17,825 nucleotides of DNA from Flavobacteriales bacterium UBA6772 (lineage in GTDB: Bacteria; Bacteroidota; Bacteroidia; Flavobacteriales; UBA7430). Position numbers and translations under genes: made by a program. Positions 1-7,501 of this stretch are shown here, in pieces; the stretch's first letter is position 1, and the number at the start of each line of letters is the position of its first letter. The notes below the pieces were generated by a model that was not told the origin of the DNA, searched no databases, and saw only the letters and a program-made list of their open reading frames with translations. The stretch spans positions 6,425 to 24,249 of the forward strand of contig DKGK01000009.1 in NCBI GenBank assembly GCA_002453265.1. The letters run 5' to 3'.

Positions 1-33
1 CCCGATATTGGAGCCTACGAAAGAATTGAATAA
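1..33 (+). CDS. C-terminal end of an upstream gene (partial)
   Basis: The first frame reads PDIGAYERIE and then TAA at 31-33, with sppA starting 30 bases later on the same strand. Only ten residues are visible, so the product cannot be fixed. The ending PDIGAYE resembles the last strand of secreted right-handed beta-helix or 'choice-of-anchor' proteins, where DIGAYE is a common closing motif. That is a family memory, not proof. The frame could also be open by chance over so short a distance. Confidence 0.4.
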   Translation, partial: PDIGAYERIE

Positions 34-63
34 ACCATACACTTACCATAAAAAAAACGACAC

Positions 64-1824
64 ATGAAACAATTTTTAAAATTCACTTTTGCCTCAGCTT
101 TAGGACTAATTTTAGGCTGTATTACATTAATTGCGATTATTGGTATTATTGCTTCTAGCGGTGAATCTGAAAAGCTAACACTAGATAAAGCACATATTCT
201 AAAATTAGAATTGAGCGGTACTATTCAAGACCGTGTTGCAGAAAACCCTTTCGATATTTATGGAGAACTTATGGGTTCATCAGAGTCGGCTATGGGTTTA
301 AACGATATTTTAAGTAACATCTCAAAAGCCAAAAACGACCCAAACATTGTAGGTATTTACTTAGAAATGGGCTCCTTAAGTGCTGGATTTGCAACCATAG
401 AAGAAATTAGAAATGCTTTAATTGACTTTAAAGAATCTGGAAAATTTATTTCTTCTTATTCTGAGTACTATAGCCAGAGAGCCTACTACTTAGCTTCTGT
501 TTCTACGACCATTTGTATTTACCCAGAAGGTGCTATGGAGTTAAAAGGACTTAATAGTACAATAATGTTTTATACCGATGCTTTGAAAAAAATTGGTGTG
601 GAACCTCAAATTATCAGACATGGTAAATTTAAATCTGCGGTAGAACCTTTCATGCTTACTAAAATGAGTGATGCAAACCGTGAGCAAGTAGAAACTTATA
701 TGGGTTCTATTTGGGAACAGTTTCTAATTAATGTAGCTAAAGACAGAGAACTTAGTTCAGAAGAACTGAATACTATAATTGATAATTTCGATGTTAAAAA
801 TTCAGCTGATGCTAAACGATTAGGCTTTGTAGATGAACTTTTTTACAGAGATCAAATACAAAACCACTTAGTTGAATTAATGGAAGAGGATAAATTTGAT
901 GATTTAAACTTTATTAGTCATTCCAGATACAAACGTGTTAAGAATGAAAATGCACGAGATAAATTTAAGAAGGATAAAATTGCTGTAATTTATGCACAAG
1001 GAGAGATTAAATCTGGAGAAGGAAAAGAAACTGTTATCGGTTCTGAACGAATCTCTAAAGCGATTAGAAAAGCACGTTTAGACGAAAAAGTAAAAGCAAT
1101 TGTATTACGTGTAAACTCTCCTGGAGGAAGTGCTTTGGCATCGGATGTAATATGGAGAGAAATGAGCTTAGCAAAGGATGAAAAACCTGTGGTAGTTTCT
1201 ATGGGAGATGTTGCTGCTTCGGGAGGTTATTATATTGCTTGCGATGCCGATAAAATTTATGCATCGCCCAGTACTATAACTGGTTCAATTGGCGTTTTTG
1301 GGATTATGATGAATCTTGAAGAATTATACACCGATAAATTAGGACTTACATTCGATCAGGTGAAAACCAATAAATTTGCAGATTTAGGCTCTAACAACCG
1401 CCCACTTACCGAAGAAGAATATGCAATTATTCACCAAAGTGTGGTAGAAGTATATGAAACCTTTACTTCGAAAGTGGCAAACGGTAGAAAGATGACTCAA
1501 GAAAGTGTAGATGCTATAGGACAAGGTAGAGTTTGGAGTGGTTCTAACGCAATGGACATAAATCTTATTGACGCTTTCGGCGGTTTAGAAGAGGCTATAA
1601 AAGGAGCTGCAGAATTAGCAGAAATGGATGAGTATAGACTATTTGAGTTACCAGAATTAAAAGCCCCATTAGAACAATTACTAGAAGAATTAGAAACTGG
1701 ATTTTCTGCTTCTATAATGAAATATACTCTTGGAGATGAGTACAAGCACTACAAGGCTATAAACGACATGAAACACCTTAAAGGGATTCAAGTTAGAATG
1801 CCTTATCAGTTTACTATTGATTAG
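64..1824 (+). CDS. sppA: Signal peptide peptidase SppA, 67K type
   Basis: A membrane-anchored serine protease of family S49 that cuts remnant signal peptides after secretion. The 586 residues match the long, duplicated form: an N-terminal membrane helix at about residues 8-31, then two S49 domains. The N-terminal domain carries the KFKSAVEPF motif, whose second lysine (K190) corresponds to the general base of E. coli SppA. The C-terminal domain has VNSPGGSALAS (350-360) and the nucleophile motif GDVAASGGYY with S386. Both members of the Ser/Lys dyad are therefore present and the enzyme should be active. The ATG at 64 is the only sensible start, because it places the membrane helix right at the N-terminus. 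There is no clear Shine-Dalgarno sequence. It ends at a strong terminator shared with the convergent VF530-type gene. Confidence 0.95.
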   Translation: MKQFLKFTFASALGLILGCITLIAIIGIIASSGESEKLTLDKAHILKLELSGTIQDRVAENPFDIYGELMGSSESAMGLNDILSNISKAKNDPNIVGIYLEMGSLSAGFATIEEIRNALIDFKESGKFISSYSEYYSQRAYYLASVSTTICIYPEGAMELKGLNSTIMFYTDALKKIGVEPQIIRHGKFKSAVEPFMLTKMSDANREQVETYMGSIWEQFLINVAKDRELSSEELNTIIDNFDVKNSADAKRLGFVDELFYRDQIQNHLVELMEEDKFDDLNFISHSRYKRVKNENARDKFKKDKIAVIYAQGEIKSGEGKETVIGSERISKAIRKARLDEKVKAIVLRVNSPGGSALASDVIWREMSLAKDEKPVVVSMGDVAASGGYYIACDADKIYASPSTITGSIGVFGIMMNLEELYTDKLGLTFDQVKTNKFADLGSNNRPLTEEEYAIIHQSVVEVYETFTSKVANGRKMTQESVDAIGQGRVWSGSNAMDINLIDAFGGLEEAIKGAAELAEMDEYRLFELPELKAPLEQLLEELETGFSASIMKYTLGDEYKHYKAINDMKHLKGIQVRMPYQFTID

Positions 1825-1837
1825 TACAAACGCTATA

Positions 1838-1883
1838 AAACGAAAAACCCCAGAATACAAAAGTATTCTGGGGTTTTTCGTTT
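1838..1883. terminator. Bidirectional intrinsic terminator
   Basis: A perfect inverted repeat: left arm 1838-1858, loop AAAA at 1859-1862, right arm 1863-1883. The core is CCCCAGAATAC / GTATTCTGGGG, flanked by A5 on the left and T5 on the right, so it works in both directions. It lies between the stop of sppA (+) and the stop of the VF530-type gene (-) and probably ends both transcripts. Confidence 0.93.
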
Positions 1884-1892
1884 ACACTAATA

Positions 1893-2132
1893 CTATCTTT
1901 TAGTAATAGACTTCAAATACATACGTTCAACTTTATCACGAGCCCAAGGGGTCGTTCTCAAAAACTTTAAACTCGATTTAAAAGTAGGATTATTTAAGAA
2001 GCAGTTAATATTTAAACGCTCCCCCATTTCTTCCCATCCGAATTTATCTTCTAAGTGTTCCAAAATCTCTACCAACTTAACTCCATGTAATGGGTTGTTG
2101 GGCTGAATTTCTGTTTTATTTTCTTTTTCCAT
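1893..2132 (-). CDS. VF530 family (DUF2132) DNA-binding protein
   Basis: A 79-residue protein that matches the small VF530/DUF2132 family over nearly its whole length: NPLHGVKLVEILEHL (13-27), FGWEEMGERLNINCF (31-45), then a segment containing NPTFKSSLKFLRTTPWAR (48-65). The family is a compact helical fold named after the Vibrio fischeri protein VF530 and is annotated as DNA-binding; its biological role is not established. The start ATG is 44 bases downstream of the pruA stop. The only notable structure in that gap is the pruA terminator hairpin. Its right arm contains GGAGG, 12 bases before the ATG. No TAnnTTTG promoter box was seen in the gap, so expression probably depends on read-through from pruA or on a promoter inside pruA. 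Confidence 0.88.
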   Translation of the reverse strand: MEKENKTEIQPNNPLHGVKLVEILEHLEDKFGWEEMGERLNINCFLNNPTFKSSLKFLRTTPWARDKVERMYLKSITKR

Positions 2133-2138
2133 AAAAGT

Positions 2139-2162
2139 AAAAAACCTCCGATTACTCGGAGG
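2139..2162 (-). terminator. Intrinsic terminator after pruA
   Basis: Read on the minus strand, a 7-base stem CCTCCGA / TCGGAGG (arms 2156-2162 and 2145-2151) with loop GTAA is followed by T6 at 2144-2139. It lies 15 bases past the pruA stop and ends 7 bases before the VF530-type ATG, so it also forms that gene's leader. Confidence 0.8.
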
Positions 2163-2176
2163 CTTTCGTATTTAAT

Positions 2177-3802
2177 TTATCCTAAAAAAGGGTATCTATA
2201 ATCTGTAGGTGTAACAAAGGTTTCTTTTATTGTTCTAGGAGAAGCCCAACGCAATAAGTTCAAGAAAGAACCTGCTTTATCGTTTGTTCCAGAAGCACGT
2301 CCACCACCAAAAGGTTGTTGAGAAACAACTGCTCCAGTAGGCTTATCGTTAATATAGAAGTTACCTGCACAGTTTTTTAATTTCTCAGAAGCCAATGCAA
2401 TTGCATATCTATCTTGAGAGAAAATAGCACCTGTTAAAGCGTATTCAGAAGATGAATCTACTATATCTAAAGTCGCTTCAAAATCATTCTCGTCGTAAAC
2501 ATAAATAGTCATTACAGGCCCGAATAATTCCGTTTCCATAGTCGTATAACGAGGTGTTTTAGCTAATATAATTGTAGGTTCAATAAAGTAACCTACCGAT
2601 TTATCGTAGTTACCACCAGCAATAATTTCAGCATCTGCATCCGTTTTTGCAGCATCTATATAAGAAGTAATTTTATCGAAAGAAGCTTCGTGAATTACTG
2701 CATTTACATAATTAGATAAATCGTCTGGAGCACCCATTTTAATAGTCTTCAAATCCTCAACTAAATACTCCTTTACTTCTTCCCATAAATTAGAAGGCAC
2801 ATAAGCACGAGATGAAGCAGAACATTTTTGTCCTTGAAACTCAAAAGAACCACGTACAATTGCAGTAGCTACTTCTTTAGCAACCGCAGATTTATGAACC
2901 ATGATAAAATCTTTACCACCAGTTTCTCCTACGATACGAGGGTAAGTTTTGTAATTATGTATATTGTTACCAATTTGCTTCCACAGGTTTTTAAACACAT
3001 TTGTAGAACCCGTAAAGTGTAATCCTGCAAAGTCTGGACTAGCAAATACCTCATTAGAAATCTCAACTGGATCTCCATAAATAACATTTATTACACCGTC
3101 TGGTAAACCAGCAGCTTTAAATAAATCTACAATTACTTGAGCAGAATATACTTGTGCATCAGAAGGCTTCCAAACAACAGTATTACCCATTAAGGCTGGA
3201 GCAGCACATAAGTTAGCTGCAATAGAAGTAAAGTTAAAAGGAGTAATTGCATAAATAAACCCTTCTAAAGGACGGAATTCCATACGGTTCCATACACCCT
3301 CAGACGATTCTGGTTGCTCCATAAAAATATCAGTCATGTACTGCACATTAAAACGCAAGAAGTCGATAAGCTCACAAGAAGCATCTATTTCTGCTTGATG
3401 TACATTTTTAGACTGTGCTACCATAGTAGCAGCATTCATACGTGCACGGAAAGGTCCTGCTAAAAGATCGGCAGCTTTCAAGAATATTGATGCTCTGTGC
3501 TCCCACTTCATATTCGCCCAATCTTCTTTTGCAGCCAAAGCAGCCTCAACAGCTTTTTTAGCGTGGCTAGCATTTCCTTTATGGTAATTACCAACTACAT
3601 GTTGGTGTTGATGTGGAGGTGTCATGGCAGCAAGATCGTTTGTACGAACTTCTTCCGAACCGATATACATTGGTATATCGATTACTTCTGACATCATTTT
3701 CGCGTATTCTGCGGTTGTTGCTTCACGTTCGCTTGAACCTGGTGCAAACGACTGTACCGGTTCGCATGAAGCGATTGGCACTTGAAAGAATCCTTTCCCC
3801 AT
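2177..3802 (-). CDS. pruA: L-glutamate gamma-semialdehyde dehydrogenase (1-pyrroline-5-carboxylate dehydrogenase)
   Basis: Oxidises glutamate-5-semialdehyde to glutamate with NAD+, the last step of proline breakdown. The 541-residue length is that of the stand-alone ALDH4A1-like enzyme, not the bifunctional PutA. Visible aldehyde dehydrogenase landmarks are the cofactor-site segment ITPFNFTSIAANL (186-198), WKPSDAQVYSA (211-221), LHFTGSTNVF (261-270), the general base E293 in VGETGGKD, the catalytic C327 in FQGQKCSASSRAY, and ETELFGPV (423-430). The C-terminal QQPFGGGRASGTNDKAG (495-511) is characteristic of P5C dehydrogenases. All key residues are present. It stands alone: a proline dehydrogenase partner is not in the window. 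A TATTTTTG box lies 38 bases before the ATG. Confidence 0.96.
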   Translation of the reverse strand: MGKGFFQVPIASCEPVQSFAPGSSEREATTAEYAKMMSEVIDIPMYIGSEEVRTNDLAAMTPPHQHQHVVGNYHKGNASHAKKAVEAALAAKEDWANMKWEHRASIFLKAADLLAGPFRARMNAATMVAQSKNVHQAEIDASCELIDFLRFNVQYMTDIFMEQPESSEGVWNRMEFRPLEGFIYAITPFNFTSIAANLCAAPALMGNTVVWKPSDAQVYSAQVIVDLFKAAGLPDGVINVIYGDPVEISNEVFASPDFAGLHFTGSTNVFKNLWKQIGNNIHNYKTYPRIVGETGGKDFIMVHKSAVAKEVATAIVRGSFEFQGQKCSASSRAYVPSNLWEEVKEYLVEDLKTIKMGAPDDLSNYVNAVIHEASFDKITSYIDAAKTDADAEIIAGGNYDKSVGYFIEPTIILAKTPRYTTMETELFGPVMTIYVYDENDFEATLDIVDSSSEYALTGAIFSQDRYAIALASEKLKNCAGNFYINDKPTGAVVSQQPFGGGRASGTNDKAGSFLNLLRWASPRTIKETFVTPTDYRYPFLG

Positions 3803-4251
3803 TATATGTGTAATTTATTGTTAGTCTTGATTTTGTAGTGCAAAAATAACAAACTCTTTTTTAATAATACATGTTTGATGAATTAGCTTTTATGATTATC
3901 CGTTACGATACAAGACAAAAACATTTATGCTAGTTCTTTTTCTTGATGAAAAAAACCAAAAATCATGAATATTTTATTCGTGTGTTTCGATTTTTAATGG
4001 AACTCATGATTTATAATTCATTTTTAACGTCCAAGAAACTTTAAAGTGGATACCAAAATGAACTCGCTAGCCCCCGGTCTACAAGCTCAAACAGTATTTT
4101 GCTAGGCTCATTTAAACGCTTCTTTAACTAAAATAAGGGTCGGCAATAAAACACAAGGGAAATAGGGAGCAAGTAGAAGGGAATGACATCCATTCTTAAA
4201 ACATCCTTTTGACACATTGATTATTTTGACTTTTCTATTCTACTTGAACAA
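3803..4251. other. Gene-free stretch between pruA and prmA
   Basis: No open frame with coding character was found on either strand. The right end of this feature next to pruA holds that gene's promoter box. The rest is AT-rich except for a GC-richer patch at about 4062-4112 with two copies of a GCTAG word. A 9-base inverted repeat, CAAGTAGAA at 4170-4178 and TTCTACTTG at 4238-4246, sits just past the prmA stop with a 59-base spacer. No good terminator for prmA is visible. The patch may be a dispersed intergenic repeat, but this cannot be decided from one window. Confidence 0.6.
3841..3848 (-). promoter_or_regulatory. Putative pruA promoter, -7 box
   Basis: On the minus strand TATTTTTG fits the Bacteroidota -7 consensus TAnnTTTG, 38 bases before the pruA ATG. 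I see no convincing TTG at the expected -33 spacing, so only half of the signal is supported. Confidence 0.45.
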
Positions 4252-5103
4252 CTAGCCCATTTTATAAACGAGAGCAGCCCAGTTATTTTTTTCACTTTGT
4301 CTTAAAAGGCGTAATCCTAGAGTACGTGCTTTGGTGTCTATATGAGAAATATCGGAGGTGTAGAATCCAGAAAAAGCAATTTGAGATCCTGTACGCATTG
4401 TTTTTGTGTAAGCCTCCATATCGTTTAAAAGAATATTTCTGTTTATGTTAGCGAGAATTATATCATAAGAACAATTGTTTAACAGCTCTGCACCTCCTTG
4501 CTTCACAATTATTTGAGAGCATTTATTTTTGCGAATATTTTCTAGTGTATTTTCATAAGCCCATTTATCAATATCAATACCCGTAATAGAATTTGCACCT
4601 TTCATACATGCTAAAATGGCTAATATTCCTGTACCACAGCCCATGTCTAAAACACGTTTACCGCTTACATTCATATTCAACAACTGAGTAATCATTTGAT
4701 GCGTTGTTTCGTGGTGCCCTGTACCAAAAGACATTTTTGGTTCTATAACAATATCAAAGTCCACCTCTTTTTTATCGTGAAATGGAGCTCTAACAATACA
4801 TTTACCATCAACTTCTATAGGCTCAAAACTCTTTTCCCATTCGGCGTTCCAGTTTTGCTGTTCTATAATAATAACTTCCATAGTAATAGAAAAGTCTGGA
4901 TTATGAAGGATATACAAATCGCTTATTTCTTCTTCTACAAAATCGGCTTCTTGTACATAAGCTTGCAAACCAGTGTCGGTATTTACAAAGCTTTCAAAAT
5001 TTAATGCACCAAGTTCTGCCACTAAAATTTCACGAGCCATTTGAGCATTAATTTCTGCAGATTCGTTAGCAGTAATCGTAAAATTAACTTCAATATAATT
5101 CAT
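4252..5103 (-). CDS. prmA: Ribosomal protein L11 methyltransferase PrmA
   Basis: An S-adenosylmethionine-dependent class I methyltransferase that trimethylates ribosomal protein L11. Its 283 residues match the family: an N-terminal L11-recognition domain (about 1-100), then the catalytic Rossmann domain. Landmarks are MSFGTGHHETT (124-134), the SAM-binding glycine-rich loop VLDMGCGTGILAI (151-163), the acidic ribose-binding segment ITGIDIDKWAYENTLEN (173-189), and LANINRNILL (217-226), where PrmA enzymes have a conserved N-P/I-N-type motif. It starts 3 bases after the stop of tpiA, so the two are one transcript. The start fits the PrmA N-terminus (MNYIEVNF). No clear terminator follows. Confidence 0.95.
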   Translation of the reverse strand: MNYIEVNFTITANESAEINAQMAREILVAELGALNFESFVNTDTGLQAYVQEADFVEEEISDLYILHNPDFSITMEVIIIEQQNWNAEWEKSFEPIEVDGKCIVRAPFHDKKEVDFDIVIEPKMSFGTGHHETTHQMITQLLNMNVSGKRVLDMGCGTGILAILACMKGANSITGIDIDKWAYENTLENIRKNKCSQIIVKQGGAELLNNCSYDIILANINRNILLNDMEAYTKTMRTGSQIAFSGFYTSDISHIDTKARTLGLRLLRQSEKNNWAALVYKMG

Positions 5104-5106
5104 AAA

Positions 5107-5853
5107 CTAAGCCTTAATAATTGAAACAAAATCTGTGGCTTTTAATGAAGCACCACCAATTAATCCACCGTCAACATCTGTTTGAGAAAACAATTCCTTA
5201 GCATTAGTAGGCTTACAAGAACCTCCGTAAAGAATAGAACAGTTTTCTGCAATCTCAGATCCGTATTTAGCAGTCATTACTTTACGAATATGAGTGTGCA
5301 TTTCTTGCGCTTGAAAACTTGTAGCTGTTTCTCCAGTACCAATAGCCCAAACAGGTTCGTATGCCAAAACTATGTTTTTAATAGTGTCCGCTTCTAAATG
5401 AAATAAGCCTTCTGTAATTTGTTGAGTCACTAAATCCAAGTGACTATTTGCTTTACGTTCTTCTAAAGTTTCACCAAAACAATAAATAACTTTTAGGTTT
5501 TGAGACAATGCAGCGTCTAGCTTTTTAGCTAATAAACTGTTTGTTTCTGCATTAAATGCTCTGCGTTCAGAATGGCCTAAAATTACATATTCTAAGCCTA
5601 AATCTGCTAACATAGCAGGTGAAATTTCACCTGTAAAAGCACCAGATATTTCATGATGGCAATTTTGGGCAGCAACTTTTACATTGGTTCCTTTACAAAG
5701 TGTTACCAAAGAAGCTAAGTGAATATAGGGAGCAGAAATAATTACTTTTCTTGTTGCATCTGATGTAAGTGCTATAATGGTCTTACATAAATCTATTCCT
5801 TCTTGAAGATTCAAATTCATTTTCCAGTTTCCTGCAACTATCTGCTGTCTCAT
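5107..5853 (-). CDS. tpiA: Triose-phosphate isomerase
   Basis: Interconverts dihydroxyacetone phosphate and glyceraldehyde-3-phosphate in glycolysis and gluconeogenesis. I start it at the ATG at 5853 (MRQQIVAGNWKMN), giving 248 residues, the usual length. The same frame extends to a TTG at 5874, but that TTG lies inside a TATATTTG promoter box and would precede the transcript start. Catalytic residues are all present, counted from the ATG: N9 and K11 in AGNWKMN, H94 in ILGHSERR, E166 in AYEPVWAIGTG (the mobile loop-6 motif), and the C-terminal phosphate-binding segments YGGSCKPTN and GGLIGGASL. It is the first gene of a two-gene operon with prmA. Confidence 0.95.
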   Translation of the reverse strand: MRQQIVAGNWKMNLNLQEGIDLCKTIIALTSDATRKVIISAPYIHLASLVTLCKGTNVKVAAQNCHHEISGAFTGEISPAMLADLGLEYVILGHSERRAFNAETNSLLAKKLDAALSQNLKVIYCFGETLEERKANSHLDLVTQQITEGLFHLEADTIKNIVLAYEPVWAIGTGETATSFQAQEMHTHIRKVMTAKYGSEIAENCSILYGGSCKPTNAKELFSQTDVDGGLIGGASLKATDFVSIIKA

Positions 5854-5871
5854 GTTATTGCTATTTTTATG

Positions 5872-5879
5872 CAAATATA
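5872..5879 (-). promoter_or_regulatory. Putative tpiA-prmA promoter, -7 box
   Basis: TATATTTG on the minus strand matches TAnnTTTG exactly and ends 18 bases before the chosen ATG. This would give a leader of only about a dozen bases. It decides the tpiA start, since the alternative upstream TTG overlaps the box. No clear -33 TTG was found. Confidence 0.5.
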
Positions 5880-5920
5880 AGTTAAGCAGTTAGTTTCTTT
5901 TATAGCAGCAGGGAGTTATT

Positions 5921-6580
5921 TTAATCAATTTGACTTAAAAGGAACAAATAACTCAAAGCAGCAAGAATTGCTAAGCCAAAACTAATAAGTGTTCCTATTA
6001 AAATGTACTCAGTAAGTTTACGGTCTTTTGCTCTAGATAAATCTCCGAATCTAAAAACAAACTTCGCAGCAAGTAAAAAGCTATACAAGCTCAATAATTT
6101 AACAAAAGTATAAACAAACAAAGGCTCTAGCACAGGAATATACTATGATCCATACAGCAGAAAATCCTCTTTATATGTAGCGTACATATTCGATTTAGAC
6201 ATAAATATTTTCAGAAAACAGCTGACACCATAGTGCTAAGCAATACAAATAAAAACAACTGGTAAATAGTTAGATAATAGGAGGTTTGAAATATTAAATT
6301 GATCGTAATTATATGAATATACTACAGCTACAACAACCAATAGGTGAGCAATTTTATCGATTAAAAAAAAAGCACCTTATGTCCATTATATCTAGCAAAT
6401 ATAGCTTGGCTAAATCAATAGCATAATGGCTAAGCACTATAAATATAATTCCAAGCCAATAGATCGTTTGAAATTTTACCAGTAAAAATAAAATGCTGAA
6501 ATGAAATAATACATGCAAATACAAAAAAGGAAATCGGGAATGCAATGAGCCAACAAAAACTTTATTAATAAGACTAACAT
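5921..6580 (-). pseudogene. Broken DUF3307 membrane-protein gene
   Basis: The DUF3307 family is a multi-helix inner-membrane protein of unknown function, usually about 235 residues. Reading on the minus strand, pieces of it appear in order in different frames. An N-terminus MLVLLIKFLLAH begins at the ATG at 6580. A second frame (from about 6545) reads FLYLHVLFHFSILFLL and later IVLSHYAIDLAKLYL. After a run of nine A (6363-6371, plus strand) a third frame gives FFLIDKIAHLLVVVAVVYSY. The C-terminus LLAAKFVFRFGDLSRAKDRK and then LTEYILIGTLISFG runs to the stop at 5921. Breaks seen are an apparent deletion with frameshift near 6540, a frameshift at the A-run, and in-frame TAG codons at 6236-6238 and 6143-6145. 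The ATG overlaps the end of the broken satD-like gene by 7 bases, as in an intact operon. No functional protein can be made. Family assignment rests on remembered DUF3307 sequence features. Confidence 0.8.
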
Positions 6581-7175
6581 AACCGTTTCATTTCGTAAGA
6601 ATAATATTTAAAAATTTGTTTTAATTGTATAAAACCAGCATTTTTAAGCGAAATGCTAATATTTCTTTGTTTTTTATTAAGTTTTAAAGCTAGTTATTTT
6701 TGAATTATTTTCTGTTTTTGCAGCACATTATTTACAATTAAAGCCATGTTAGTAGCACAACCATCAATAGTAAAATTGCAAACTGAATAATAATATTCAT
6801 CGACCTATCGAAGTTTATCCATGGCGATTTAATCGTTAAATTCTGTTTTTTTAATGAATAGAAGCTCTCCCCAGAATTTACATAAGCACTCGAGTTATAC
6901 TCTGCTACAACTGAAGACTTATAAGAAACCTCTCCTATACCAATGGCTAAACGAACATCAATATTTTTAAGTTGCTTTTCAGGTGTAATTAATGAGTTAG
7001 CTCGCAAGTAAAGCATCCATAACATCCACATTAAGTTGAAAGCTTTCTCCTCTAAAAAAAACCAACTACTAGGTTGATCTCCAAAACTAATTGAAACTAA
7101 CTTCAAATCATCTAACCAAATTGGGGGCTCTAAACCTCTCGAATTAAAGACATCTCCTGTTACTAGAGCTATCAT
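6574..7175 (-). pseudogene. Broken SatD-family gene
   Basis: SatD-family proteins are about 210 residues: a conserved N-terminal domain (VTGD..NSR) and a C-terminal helix-turn-helix; their function is poorly known. From the ATG at 7175 the frame reads MIALVTGDVFNSR, then IDVRLAIGIGEVSYKSS, then SAYVNSGESFYSLKKQNLTI, all typical of the family. Near 6761-6766 the frame is lost. Restoring four bases (an ATGG copy) would read LLLMDGCATNMALIV. In that restored frame the C-terminus continues and contains LNKKQRNISISLKNAGF, a clear helix-turn-helix, but a TAA at 6694-6696 interrupts it where an E codon is likely. It ends with TAG at 6574-6576. The RGDSF-type motif expected in the middle is also worn (LEEKAF). 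The next gene's ATG overlaps this stop as ATGTTAG. At least two disabling changes make this a pseudogene. Confidence 0.82.
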
Positions 7176-7501
7176 AATAAATATATTTAACGAAAATATA
7201 CTGCTTATTAAATATAATTTCAATTATATTATATTTTTAATATAAAATGAATTAAATGAAGGATTGAATATAAATACTATTTACTATAATGTTGATTCTT
7301 TCTTATAAAGGTAATATGTAGCTAAAAAAATTATACCCGTAAATCACAAGCCAATTACCAAAGCTACAGTAACTAAACTCGCCGAATAATTACTGTGATA
7401 AACATACAAAAACTGCCATCGAATTCGATGGCAGTTTTTTGTAATTTACAATTAAAGCTCTTATTCAAAATAAACTTTAACCTTCACTCTTAAACATAAA
7501 A
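7176..7501. other. Gene-poor stretch between the satD remnant and paaD
   Basis: No intact gene. It contains the paa operon terminator (7408-7439), a 9-base AT-only inverted repeat AATATAATT / AATTATATT (7211-7219 and 7222-7230), and a short hydrophobic frame on the minus strand (about 7284-7405), which has no ATG and one internal TGA at 7344-7346. That frame may be a remnant of a small membrane protein or chance. The open frame of the satD remnant extends to a TTG at 7223 but has no coding resemblance upstream of 7175. Confidence 0.55.
7408..7439 (-). terminator. Terminator of the paa operon
   Basis: A perfect palindrome built on AAAACTGCCATCG / CGATGGCAGTTTT around a central GAATTC. It is followed on the minus strand by T5 and on the plus strand by T6. 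It lies 63 bases past the paaD stop with no other gene between, so it most likely ends the TDO-paaABCD transcript. It could stop plus-strand transcription too. Confidence 0.88.

Noticed and set aside
2828..3022. Plus-strand open frames inside pruA and similar ones antisense to prmA, ettA, paaB and the transporter
   Set aside because: They lie wholly opposite well-supported genes, have no start signals and resemble no family.
5854..5874. Longer tpiA reading frame starting at TTG 5874
   Set aside because: The TTG sits inside a TAnnTTTG promoter box, and the protein starting at ATG 5853 has the standard length and N-terminus.
6354..6545. A stand-alone 63-residue membrane peptide, and a second 70-residue one at 5921-6133
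   Set aside because: Both are in-order pieces of one broken DUF3307 gene, starting at TTG and GTG codons without their own signals.
7176..7223. N-terminal extension of the satD remnant from TTG 7223
   Set aside because: The extra residues (MKLYLISSIFSL) do not belong to the SatD family, whose N-terminus begins at the ATG at 7175 with MIALVTGD.
6738..7223. A stand-alone 161-residue membrane protein at this place
   Set aside because: The apparent hydrophobic C-terminus (FAILLLMVVLLTWL) is the result of a frameshift in the satD-like gene; the true C-terminus follows in another frame.
7211..7230. AT-only inverted repeat as an operator or terminator
   Set aside because: Low-complexity AT sequence makes such repeats by chance, and there is no T-run or GC stem to support a terminator.
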